From Candidatus Omnitrophota bacterium (GTDB taxonomy: Bacteria; Omnitrophota; Gorgyraeia; S143-82), in assembly GCA_027034965.1 (NCBI GenBank), contig JALVWL010000244.1, positions 1-23,043 on the forward strand: a stretch of 23,043 nucleotides of DNA, given 5' to 3'. Numbering within the stretch: position 1 is the stretch's first letter; the number at the start of each line of letters is the position of its first letter. The position numbers and the translations under genes were made by a program. Of the stretch, positions 8,890-16,995 are shown piece after piece. The notes beneath the pieces were generated by a model. The model was not told where the DNA came from. It did not search any database and saw nothing but the letters and a program-made list of their open reading frames with translations.

Positions 8890-9594
8890 ATGAATATAGC
8901 GATAATTGGTTTACCGAATTTCCCGACCAATAAGGTCAAGATACCGGATAAGCGGTTGAAGGTCTTGCAGCAAATGTTTAAGTCGAAAGAGATTGTCCCT
9001 GCGAGCGTGTTCTTTTTGGGCAAGGACAGGATGAAGGACTGCGAGGGAATTATTTGTTCGAATGCGGCCAGGTTTGATATTATAGTAGAAGATATGGATT
9101 TTATTGATAGAAAGCTCTCTGATGGAGCTGGTGCTGACCAGGAGCTTTTTGAGAAGGCTATGTCGGCTCTAGAAGCTGAGATGTTTCTATATGAGGCCTT
9201 TGAGGATGGCCAGATAGATGAGGCGGGGTTGAATCGACTCAAGGAGTATCCCCTTTATACGACGAGGCCTTCTCTAATTTTGGAAGAGGATGCGGATATA
9301 AATTCCTTGCCTGAGTTTTGGTGGCATAAATTTGGACGGGCGATATTCTTTACTGCTGGAACAAAAGATTCTCATGCCTGGATGTTTAGAATTGGTCAGA
9401 CCGCGGTTGAATGTGCTGGGATTATCCATAGCGACATTGCCAGGGGTTTTGTGCGGGCAGAGATAGTTCCCTATGATGTTCTGGTGGAGATGGGGTCGCT
9501 TTCTGCGGTCCGTCAGGCAGGAAAACTCAGACTGGAGGGCAAGGATTATAAAATGCAGGAGGGAGATTGGGCGCTCTTCCGTACAACAGGTTAA
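8890..9594 (+). CDS. YchF-like protein lacking the GTPase motifs (TGS/DUF933 domain)
   Basis: Residues about 150-232 match the YchF C-terminal TGS-like domain (DUF933) closely: FFTAG, 'AGIIHSDIARGFVRAEIV', 'AGKLRLEGKDYKMQEGD'. Earlier parts also resemble YchF in order. The opening IIGLPN equals YchF's GLPNVGKST start but the P-loop is replaced by FPTNK. 'VKIPDKRLKVLQQMFKSKEI' resembles the VPDERLDKLAEIVKPKKIVP stretch. Residues about 60-125 (ending LKEYPLYTTRPSLILEED) resemble the helical insert and the strand before the G4 motif, which is also lost. At 234 residues it is about 130 shorter than a true YchF, an ATP/GTP-binding ribosome-associated protein. I infer a non-hydrolytic YchF paralogue of unknown role. 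ATG 8890 is chosen over TTG 8872 because AGGAGA lies at 8881-8886. The end overlaps the next gene by 28 nt. Confidence 0.75.
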   Translation: MNIAIIGLPNFPTNKVKIPDKRLKVLQQMFKSKEIVPASVFFLGKDRMKDCEGIICSNAARFDIIVEDMDFIDRKLSDGAGADQELFEKAMSALEAEMFLYEAFEDGQIDEAGLNRLKEYPLYTTRPSLILEEDADINSLPEFWWHKFGRAIFFTAGTKDSHAWMFRIGQTAVECAGIIHSDIARGFVRAEIVPYDVLVEMGSLSAVRQAGKLRLEGKDYKMQEGDWALFRTTG

Positions 9595-12518
9595 GGCGTT
9601 TATTTCGGAGTCGCGATGGAGTTGCTGTTGTCGTTGTCATCTCTATAGTTAGTATAGGTCTGTTAATGGCCCTGGCCTACCTGTTTGGTATGCAGTTTGA
9701 GGCCAGGTCTGCCCGCATATTTATGCATACTATCAAGGCCAGATACGCTGCTGAATCTGCAGCTAACTATGCTATGGCCTTGCTCAAGTCTGATTCGAAT
9801 CTCGGCGTAGATGGCATAGACGATACCTTTATCAGGGATTTCACTGGTTCCAGTGTGGATGTCGATGGAGATGGCGTAAAGGATGCGAGGTGGATCTATC
9901 TGGGCGATGATGTGCGCGCCGCTGTGCTGGTTCAGGATAATTCAGGGAAAGTGAATCTCAACTGTCCGGTCTTCGATACCTCTCGAGCCTTTTCATATCT
10001 GATTTCGAGAGGGGAACTTTCCAGACGTTATGCCGAGGTGGCAGGGGAATTAGTGGCCTTTCTAAAAGGCGATGATAGGGGATGGGGTCAGGCCTATAAG
10101 GACGATAACGGAAATAACTTTCTCTTTGAGCACGATGGACTGGACAATAACAAAGACGGTATGGTGGACGAATTGAGGGAGGGCGTTGATGAAGTAGAGG
10201 AATTTTCTTATCCTTTTCTGAGGGGAGATGATAGGGCCTTGTTGACCATAGATATGATTAATCGCTTTGTCCCTGATATTTCACCGCAGGATTCCCGTAC
10301 CTTGATGCGTTATTTTACCGCCTCTTCAGGGGGATCGGATCTGGACGCAAATGGTATGCCCAAGGTAAACCTGAATTACCTCTCCACGATTGACCTGGCT
10401 GGTGAATTATTGAAGGCAGGGGTTTCCTCTGCCTGGCAGAAGGCGGCCAATATAAGGGATTTTTGCGATAGGGACTTTCGACGTTCTTCTCTGTTTGCGA
10501 AATCTTATGTGTATAAGGCCTACAGGAGTGAAGATGCCCCTTCCTGGAGACAGTTTGGCACGGTCTTCATAAACGGTACAGCCTCTGGTGAATGGGAATA
10601 TTGGGAATGGAAGGGAGTAGCTCCAGGGCAGTACTATTGTTACATCTATGGGAGTCAGGATGGCCAGTATATAGGGGATGTAAGGGTCAATGGAGCGACT
10701 AGATTGAATGTGCATTCGGGCGATGCCCTCTCTGGTTCAACGGTATATGTGGATTCAGACGGTATCCTGCGGGTGGAGATTCGATTCCCTAAAGACAGCC
10801 AGGAAAAGCGTGCCTATTTTTCCCATATCGAATTGGTGCCTTCCAGCGGAGGTGATGCATCTGACAGACCTGTCTATGGGATAGAGGGCATCAGGATCCG
10901 TGCTGTCTATTCCAATCCCAAGATAAGTCTGAGCGCTGGCGATGCGACTCTGGTTTCAGCGGGTAGCTGGATCGCAGATAGCGGTGGCTACAGGAATTCT
11001 GATGCAGGATCAGGTAAATCAGGTGAAGGGATATGGGAGTTTTCCGACCTGCCGAAGGGTAATTTTTATGTGCAGGTGCTGGGCAGGTCAGAGGAGGATG
11101 TGGTAGGGGATGTGGATGTTGGCTGGACGTCGGAGAATCATATGCACAGTCATACGTGGCTGGGCTTTCCGGTTACTATCTACGATGGTAGCTTGAGGGT
11201 AAAGATTCAAAACAATGAGGCCGATGGTACGGTGTGTTGGTTTTCTGGTATTGTGCTTTCCCAGGAGCCTGATACAGAGTTTATAGAGATCTGCAATATT
11301 ACAGAGGAAGATGTCGATGTAGGTGGCTGGTCTGTCGATATTCAGGACAAGGAAGGATTCCCACTCTTTATCCCTCAGGGCACTATCATTGAGGCCGGTT
11401 CGTGTCGCATACTTGCTATGGATGCCTTTGATTCCTGCGATGGCGTTATGAACAATAATATCTCTGTTGAGGATGTGTTTACAGATGTCAGTCCTGCTGA
11501 TATGGTCTCCCTGGACATCTCTTTTCCCTTGGAGGCTGGCCTTGATATGATACCATCTTCAGGGGTATTGATGTTAAAGGATAGCGAGGGCGGTATTGTC
11601 GACGCAGTTGATCTGACCTCTCCTAAATCATTTTCCTTTTTATTGAGAGACCTGTATGACAATCAGGACAATAGCGGCAATGGGAATTTTGATAATTGGA
11701 TGAGGGAGGATGATATCGGAGATTACCTGCCAGGAGGAAGGATTGACTCCGAGATTGAGGGTAAGTTTTTCAACCGACCAGTCGTTTCTTTTGGAGAGCT
11801 GTTCAATATCTCTGATGGCAGAGGAGGATTTCTCTCCAAGGAAGATGTATCCCTGATTATGTCCAGGCTGGTGGTATGGGGATTAGACCTCTTTCCGTTT
11901 GGCAATCACCATTCAGGATGGTCTGAGCAGAGCGGCTTCCTGGAGAGTTCCACACAGGGAGAAATCTGCACCCTCTTCTGGGATGGAAGCGATGGTATTC
12001 GGCAGGGATATTATAGGCTGGTCTTAGAAGCCGGTCCTAACCAGGCTATTGAGGTTAGCTTTTTCTCTGATGGAAAGTGGGAACCATTCTCTACTCCTAT
12101 TTGGTCGGATTCCTCAGGTTATATAGATCTGAATTGGATCTATGTGAAAGACAATGAACTTAAGTTGAGGATAAGAAATGCCACCCCTTTTGGTAAGTGC
12201 AGACTCTATTGCCTGCACCTTTCGCCCCAACAGGACCTTCAGTGCAAGGTCAATCTGAATACCGCCCTAAAACCGACGTTGCTGGCAGTGGGATTCTCTC
12301 CAAGCAGTGCCAATGCCCTTTTGTCCGGCAGGCCTTATGGCAATGAATTCCTGGGTATAGGCAAGATAGTAAACTTCTTGCCGGAATCAGAATTGGGCTT
12401 GGCCCGTTTTCTAACGACGAATTCAAACGCCTATACTATTATTGCCGTGGGCCAGTCTATGAAGGCCAATAAGGTCTTGGCAGAGAAGAAACTATGGATA
12501 GGGACGAGGCGCAAGTAA
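9567..12518 (+). CDS. Very large GspK-like type II secretion pseudopilin with inserted beta-rich domains
   Basis: GspK is the minor pseudopilin capping the type II secretion pseudopilus. The TTG start at 9567 follows AGGAGGG (9557-9563). A basic leader ends at Gly18, then a hydrophobic helix (VAVVVVISIVSIGLL, 19-40) as in prepilins, with no Glu5, as typical of GspK. DxDxDG-like acidic loops lie near residues 95-103 and 191-202 (LDNNKDGMVDE), possible calcium sites. The C-terminus (893-923, CKVNLNTALKPTLLAVGFS) is the helix-hairpin-like end of the T2SSK family. GspK is normally about 320 residues; this protein has 983. The extra part contains three similar beta-sandwich units (about 335-428, 445-567, 782-888) and a lamin-tail-like stretch (about 572-690, EFIEICNITEEDVDVGGWS). 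No other gsp genes are nearby. GspK identity is likely, the function of the insertions unknown. Confidence 0.62.
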   Translation: MGALPYNRLRRLFRSRDGVAVVVVISIVSIGLLMALAYLFGMQFEARSARIFMHTIKARYAAESAANYAMALLKSDSNLGVDGIDDTFIRDFTGSSVDVDGDGVKDARWIYLGDDVRAAVLVQDNSGKVNLNCPVFDTSRAFSYLISRGELSRRYAEVAGELVAFLKGDDRGWGQAYKDDNGNNFLFEHDGLDNNKDGMVDELREGVDEVEEFSYPFLRGDDRALLTIDMINRFVPDISPQDSRTLMRYFTASSGGSDLDANGMPKVNLNYLSTIDLAGELLKAGVSSAWQKAANIRDFCDRDFRRSSLFAKSYVYKAYRSEDAPSWRQFGTVFINGTASGEWEYWEWKGVAPGQYYCYIYGSQDGQYIGDVRVNGATRLNVHSGDALSGSTVYVDSDGILRVEIRFPKDSQEKRAYFSHIELVPSSGGDASDRPVYGIEGIRIRAVYSNPKISLSAGDATLVSAGSWIADSGGYRNSDAGSGKSGEGIWEFSDLPKGNFYVQVLGRSEEDVVGDVDVGWTSENHMHSHTWLGFPVTIYDGSLRVKIQNNEADGTVCWFSGIVLSQEPDTEFIEICNITEEDVDVGGWSVDIQDKEGFPLFIPQGTIIEAGSCRILAMDAFDSCDGVMNNNISVEDVFTDVSPADMVSLDISFPLEAGLDMIPSSGVLMLKDSEGGIVDAVDLTSPKSFSFLLRDLYDNQDNSGNGNFDNWMREDDIGDYLPGGRIDSEIEGKFFNRPVVSFGELFNISDGRGGFLSKEDVSLIMSRLVVWGLDLFPFGNHHSGWSEQSGFLESSTQGEICTLFWDGSDGIRQGYYRLVLEAGPNQAIEVSFFSDGKWEPFSTPIWSDSSGYIDLNWIYVKDNELKLRIRNATPFGKCRLYCLHLSPQQDLQCKVNLNTALKPTLLAVGFSPSSANALLSGRPYGNEFLGIGKIVNFLPESELGLARFLTTNSNAYTIIAVGQSMKANKVLAEKKLWIGTRRK

Positions 12519-13012
12519 GGCCTATCTGTTTTGTTGATGTGGAGACGACTGGCCTGAAGTCCGCAACTAATTCTATCTGCGAATTGGCGGCATTAAAGTT
12601 TACGCCGTATGGCAGATTGAGGGAGCGATTTGTTCGTTTGATTCGCCCGAATAAAGCTATCCCTTATAAACTGACGCGGATACACGGCCTGAGCAATGCA
12701 ATGGTCGCAAGCGCCTATAGTTTTTGTGAGATAGCTAAGGAATTTCTGGCATTCGTCGAGGGTGCAGTTATTGCGGGATACAATGTCTCGTTTGATATAG
12801 GCTTCATAAACAATGAATTACTCTCCTGTGGATTTGCTATCCTAGAGAATCCTGTCCTGGATGTGCTGACCCTTGCCAGGGATAGATTACGCTTGCCTTC
12901 CTATAAACTGGAATTCGTGGCGCGCTCCCTTGGATTTAAGTTCGATAGGTTTCATTGGGCAGAGACCGACGCGATGGCCACTGCGTACATATATTTTACC
13001 CTTAAGGCTTGA
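12494..13012 (+). CDS. DnaQ-like DEDDh 3'-5' exonuclease
   Basis: This 172-residue protein is a compact RNase T/DnaQ-fold exonuclease. The metal-binding residues are all present: Asp15 and Glu17 (FVDVETTGL, Exo I), Asp101 (GYNVSFDIGFI, Exo II), and His154 with Asp159 (HWAETDAMATA, Exo III), giving the DEDDh class. A 'RIHGLSNAMV' segment after Exo I is also typical of epsilon-type exonucleases. Length fits a stand-alone exonuclease; no polymerase or helicase domain is attached. It could be the proofreading epsilon subunit of DNA polymerase III or an unrelated housekeeping exonuclease; the sequence cannot decide. ATG 12494 overlaps the end of the GspK-like gene by 25 nt, so it is the last gene of this coupled run. 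Confidence 0.88.
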   Translation: MDRDEAQVRPICFVDVETTGLKSATNSICELAALKFTPYGRLRERFVRLIRPNKAIPYKLTRIHGLSNAMVASAYSFCEIAKEFLAFVEGAVIAGYNVSFDIGFINNELLSCGFAILENPVLDVLTLARDRLRLPSYKLEFVARSLGFKFDRFHWAETDAMATAYIYFTLKA

Positions 13013-13189
13013 GATAAAACTGGTTATAGTTGCTATAAAGAGATCCGTTTGGGCTACTGAGATAAGTCATTACTCCTTTCTCTATAGGCTATATATATTT
13101 TTGCATTTTAGGGTTGATTTATGTTTTAGAAGTGATAATATTAAATTTCAAAAAAATTTTATACGCTTTAACGTACAAGGAGGTTTGAA

Positions 13190-13915
13190 ATGCGTAGGAT
13201 GCTGTTGGTTGGAGTGGTTTTGCTGTTATCCTTTTTTTCTATAGATGCCTTTGCTGCTGTGTATAAATTGGAAACCGGGGTAATTACTAACATTGATCCG
13301 CAGAATATCGATGGAAATTGGAGTGTTATATATAATGGTGGAGCAGAACTGGGGAGCACATATCCTTGGTCATTGTTTCCAGGGTGGATGGCAAGCCTTG
13401 GTGTTTCTTCATCAGAAAGAATAGGTGGAAATTATTCATTTAAGATGCATATGAAGGTCTACAATCCATCAGGACACTGGGGGGTCGCAGCAACCAACAG
13501 CTATAATATAAACAATGTGCTACATGTCGATGCCGGCACATATGTTATAAGTGGTTTCTTTTATAAAGATTATCCTATTTCCGGTGGAATGTATCTCGAC
13601 TTAAATGATTTGGCGGTGCTTGATAATAATAATGAACCCACGAACGATAATATTATAGTAGATAAACAGGCCCTCGGTTGGCAATTTGTCTATGGTGTGT
13701 TTAGATTTACCACTCCCAGAAATTTATCGATTAGAGTGGTTAGGGACTCTTTGTTTTATTCTGGTGAGGATTTTTATTTTGATGATATTTCTTTAACGCC
13801 CATGAACGAATTCCGTGCCCCAACTAGTCCGCTGAATTCTATGGTCCCAGAGCCTGTTAGTAGTGGTCTCTTTTTGCTAGGTCTTGCAGGAATTATTTTT
13901 AGGAAAAATAGATAA
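13190..13915 (+). CDS. Secreted PEP-CTERM sorting-signal protein
   Basis: The 241-residue protein has an N-terminal signal peptide (about 1-23, MLLVGVVLLLSFFSIDAFAA) and a C-terminal tripartite tail: the motif Val-Pro-Glu-Pro, a hydrophobic stretch (SGLFLLGLAGIIF) and a basic end (RKNR). This is the PEP-CTERM signal, recognised by exosortase for membrane or envelope export. The mature middle part is rich in Asn, Gly, Ser and aromatic residues and beta-rich (YSFKMHMKVYNPSGHWG, DFYFDDISLTP), with the look of a carbohydrate-binding-like jelly roll, but I do not recognise the family. ATG 13190 follows an excellent ribosome site AAGGAGG at 13178-13184. The 177-nt spacer upstream is AT-rich with no clear promoter pair. 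The exosortase gene is not in the window. Confidence 0.85.
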   Translation: MRRMLLVGVVLLLSFFSIDAFAAVYKLETGVITNIDPQNIDGNWSVIYNGGAELGSTYPWSLFPGWMASLGVSSSERIGGNYSFKMHMKVYNPSGHWGVAATNSYNINNVLHVDAGTYVISGFFYKDYPISGGMYLDLNDLAVLDNNNEPTNDNIIVDKQALGWQFVYGVFRFTTPRNLSIRVVRDSLFYSGEDFYFDDISLTPMNEFRAPTSPLNSMVPEPVSSGLFLLGLAGIIFRKNR

Positions 13916-13921
13916 AATCCC

Positions 13922-13951
13922 TTGACATTACGATTTGTTTTTTAATATAAT
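13922..13951 (+). promoter_or_regulatory. Strong sigma70-type promoter of rplM-rpsI
   Basis: TTGACA (13922-13927) and TATAAT (13946-13951) are both exact consensus, separated by 18 nt. Transcription would start near 13958, giving a leader of about 33 nt with ribosome site GGAGGAG (13981-13987) before ATG 13991. The promoter begins 6 nt after the upstream gene's stop, and no terminator hairpin separates them. Confidence 0.85.
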
Positions 13952-13990
13952 ACGCATCTGTCGTGTTTGCTTAATTTTGTGGAGGAGTAG

Positions 13991-14422
13991 ATGAAAAAGA
14001 CTTTTATGAAGAAAAAAGAGGATGTTGAGAGAAAGTGGTATCTTGTAGATGCTAAGGGGAAGACACTTGGCAGGCTTGCTAGCAGAATAGCCACTATCCT
14101 GAGGGGTAAGCATAAACCAGATTGGACACCACATATAGACTGTGGTGATTATGTTATCGTAATAAATGCAAAGGATGTTGTTGTTACTGGGAGAAAGGCA
14201 GAACAAAAGGTCTATCAGAGGTATTCTGGTTATCCAGATGGTCTAAAAGAAGCCCTATTTAAGGATATGATAAAGAAGAATCCCAATCATGTAATTCGCC
14301 ATGCAGTATGGGGTATGCTCCCAAAGGGAAGGCTTGGCAGGGCGATGTTTAAAAAGTTGAAGGTATTTTCTGGGCCAGAACACGAGCATGTTGCCCAGAA
14401 ACCAGAGATTTTAGAGGTGTAA
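13991..14422 (+). CDS. rplM: 50S ribosomal protein L13
   Basis: L13 is an early-assembly large-subunit protein that binds 23S rRNA. The 143-residue product matches the family's usual 142 and shows the signature 'ERKWYLVDAKGKTLGRLAS' start, 'HIDCGDYVIVINA', 'GYPDGLKE' and the closing 'MLPKGRLGRAMFKKLKVF' segment. The ribosome site GGAGGAG is 3 nt upstream of ATG. rpsI follows after 1 nt, the universal L13-S9 pair, which confirms both calls. Basic residues are frequent as expected. Confidence 0.97.
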   Translation: MKKTFMKKKEDVERKWYLVDAKGKTLGRLASRIATILRGKHKPDWTPHIDCGDYVIVINAKDVVVTGRKAEQKVYQRYSGYPDGLKEALFKDMIKKNPNHVIRHAVWGMLPKGRLGRAMFKKLKVFSGPEHEHVAQKPEILEV

Positions 14423-14423
14423 T

Positions 14424-14825
14424 ATGGCAGTAGCAGAAAAGAATATATATCATGCGGTTGGCAAGAGGAAGACTGCTGTGGCAAGGGTATTCCTTACTCA
14501 GGGAAGTGGCAGGATAAAAGTAAATGGCAAAGACTATACTGAATATTTCCCGATAGAGGCCTTGCAGATAACTGTTAAACAGCCATTGTCTTTATTGAAT
14601 AAAGAAAAGGATTTTGACATAAAGGCGAATATCCAAGGCGGAGGCGTAAAGGGACAGGCCGAGGCATTGAGGTTAGGAATATCTCGGGCGCTAGTGGCCT
14701 TTGATGAGACATTGAGGCCTGCGCTTCGGGAGGCAGGATTCCTTACGCGCGACTCTCGCTCTAAAGAGAGAAAGAAATACGGACAGAGAGGTGCGCGTCG
14801 TAAGTTCCAGTGGGTCAAGAGATAA
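14424..14825 (+). CDS. rpsI: 30S ribosomal protein S9
   Basis: S9 is a small-subunit head protein whose C-terminal tail reaches the P-site tRNA. The 133-residue product has the family features: 'AVGKRKTAVARVFL', 'YFPIEALQITVKQPL', 'IQGGGVKGQAEALRLGISRAL', 'REAGFLTRDSRSKERKKYG', and a basic tail ending Lys-Arg (FQWVKR), where the last Arg is the tRNA-contacting residue in other bacteria. ATG 14424 starts 1 nt after the L13 stop. No clear own ribosome site is needed: 'ttagaggtgt' upstream is partial. No terminator hairpin follows; the rRNA promoter begins 20 nt after the stop, so read-through into the rRNA operon is possible. Confidence 0.97.
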   Translation: MAVAEKNIYHAVGKRKTAVARVFLTQGSGRIKVNGKDYTEYFPIEALQITVKQPLSLLNKEKDFDIKANIQGGGVKGQAEALRLGISRALVAFDETLRPALREAGFLTRDSRSKERKKYGQRGARRKFQWVKR

Positions 14826-14872
14826 AATTTTTCTAAAAAATCTCTTGACTTTGTTTGCTGGATATCTATAAT
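14824..14872 (+). promoter_or_regulatory. rRNA operon promoter with AT-rich upstream element
   Basis: TTGACT (14845-14850) and TATAAT (14867-14872) are spaced by 16 nt, typical of rRNA promoters. Directly upstream, 14824-14841 is almost pure A/T with A- and T-tracts, the look of an UP element bound by the polymerase alpha subunit. The predicted start is near 14879, giving a leader of about 114 nt before mature 16S. This short-spaced promoter, together with the position right after rpsI, suggests co-regulation with growth rate. Confidence 0.75.
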
Positions 14873-14921
14873 TAAAACTTGTCTCTGTGAAAGTGTTCTT
14901 TTAATTCCCTGAAAAATTTTG

Positions 14922-14936
14922 TGTTCTGTGACAATT
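14922..14936 (+). promoter_or_regulatory. boxA-like antitermination element in the rRNA leader
   Basis: 'tgttctgtgacaatt' resembles the rRNA boxA (TGCTCTTTAACAA in E. coli), which loads NusB-S10 to prevent Rho-dependent termination. A close copy, 'tgatctttgacaatt', recurs before 23S at 17258-17272; both are followed by 'tnggtc'. Repetition in leader and spacer, as in E. coli, supports the call. Confidence 0.65.
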
Positions 14937-14985
14937 TGGTCAGAAAATCTCCGTCAGAAATGAAAGAGATTTGAGCCAGAAGAAT

Positions 14986-14992
14986 ACCAAGT

Positions 14993-14994
<2 letters not shown>
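14986..14994 (+). promoter_or_regulatory. 5' half of the 16S processing stem
   Basis: 'accaagtct' pairs perfectly with 'agacttggt' at 16629-16637, downstream of 16S. Such long-range stems bracket mature 16S and are cut by RNase III. This stem touches the predicted 5' end of mature 16S. A local hairpin (14945-14951 with 14966-14972, AAATCTC/GAGATTT) lies just upstream in the leader. Confidence 0.65.
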
Positions 14995-16553
<1,559 letters not shown>

Positions 16554-16628
16554 CTATTTTTATATAGAAAGGTAAAGGGAAATAGTTCCCAGACGCCTGC
16601 TAAAGACAGTAAATGGGTCTTCCCTCCG

Positions 16629-16637
16629 AGACTTGGT
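16629..16637 (+). promoter_or_regulatory. 3' half of the 16S processing stem
   Basis: 'agacttggt' is the exact complement of 14986-14994. A separate local hairpin, 'ctttctat' with 'atagaaag', forms right after the 16S 3' end (about 16550-16571). Confidence 0.6.
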
Positions 16638-16673
16638 TTATATTTTAGAGATTAGGGGATAGTCTCCATATCT

Positions 16674-16746
16674 GGGGATGTAGCTCAGCTGGGAGAGCAC
16701 CTGCTTTGCACGCAGGGGGTCAGGGGTTCAAATCCCCTCATCTCCA
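16674..16746 (+). tRNA. tRNA-Ala (anticodon TGC)
   Basis: A full cloverleaf: 7-bp acceptor stem GGGGATG/CATCTCC with one G.U pair, D-arm 'gctcagctgggagagc', anticodon stem-loop CCTGC-TTTGCAC-GCAGG with anticodon TGC, T-arm 'aggggttcaaatcccct' and discriminator A. CCA is not encoded (TTAG follows). It is the standard first tRNA of a bacterial 16S-23S spacer. Its 3' 30 nt are duplicated at 16957-16986. Confidence 0.97.
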
Positions 16747-16755
16747 TTAGATAAG
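16717..16755 (+). repeat. Direct repeat copy 1: tRNA-Ala 3' end plus flank
   Basis: 39 nt (the T-arm side 'gggtcaggggttc' through 'tctccattagataag') are identical to 16957-16995, at an offset of exactly 240 nt. This first copy belongs to the intact tRNA. Similarity beyond the exact repeat fades quickly on both sides ('acgc' on the left, 'atgg' on the right). Confidence 0.9.
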
Positions 16756-16956
16756 AAATGGATAGAGCGGATAAGTAGTGGCGGAAAATTTCAGCAATAG
16801 CCCTGACCCCAGGGGGTTGTTAAGGGGGAGTATCCCCCTTAAAGCGAAGCAAGAGCGAAGCTCGCAGCGAAGCGCGCCGACAGGATGTCGGCGGGGTGAC
16901 AGCGAGCGAAAGCGAGCGCAAGAGGGGCGAAGCCCCTATTGGGAGCAGGACGCGAC
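16756..16956 (+). mobile_element. Hairpin-rich element inserted between two tRNA-Ala 3' ends
   Basis: About 200 nt, GC-rich, without a convincing gene. It is a chain of small perfect hairpins: CCCTG/CAGGG (16801-16814), TTAAGGGGG/CCCCCTTAA (16820-16842), GAGC-GAA-GCTC (16853-16863), GCCGACA-GGA-TGTCGGC (16876-16892), AGGGGC-GAA-GCCCCT (16923-16937), with repeated 'gcgaagc' and 'gcgagcgaaagcgagcg' words between. 'ccctgaccc' at 16801-16809 is also the exact complement of the T-arm stretch 'gggtcaggg' in both tRNA copies. Flanked by the tRNA-end duplication, it looks like a small non-autonomous or REP-like insertion at a tRNA attachment-type site. No transposase or integrase is present. Mobility is inferred. 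Confidence 0.5.
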
Positions 16957-16995
16957 GGGTCAGGGGTTCAAATCCCCTCATCTCCATTAGATAAG
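16957..16995 (+). repeat. Direct repeat copy 2: orphan tRNA-Ala 3' end
   Basis: Exact copy of 16717-16755, comprising the T-arm and 3' acceptor strand but no D-arm or anticodon arm, so it cannot fold as a tRNA. It ends the hairpin-rich element and looks like a target-site or attachment-site duplication. Confidence 0.88.

Noticed and set aside
13114..13139. TTGATT and GATAAT before the PEP-CTERM gene as a promoter
   Set aside because: Spacing is only 14 nt and the area is very AT-rich, so chance matches are expected.
12873..13244. 123-codon frame overlapping the exonuclease end and the PEP-CTERM start
   Set aside because: It overlaps two well-supported genes in another frame and encodes no recognisable protein.
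16957..16986. Second tRNA-Ala gene
   Set aside because: Only the T-arm and acceptor 3' strand are present; D-arm, anticodon arm and 5' acceptor strand are absent.
16778..16990. Open frame of 70 codons across the hairpin element and orphan tRNA end
   Set aside because: Its last residues are just the translated tRNA 3' end, it is full of repeated gcgaagc-derived residues, has no ribosome site, and sits inside an rRNA transcript.
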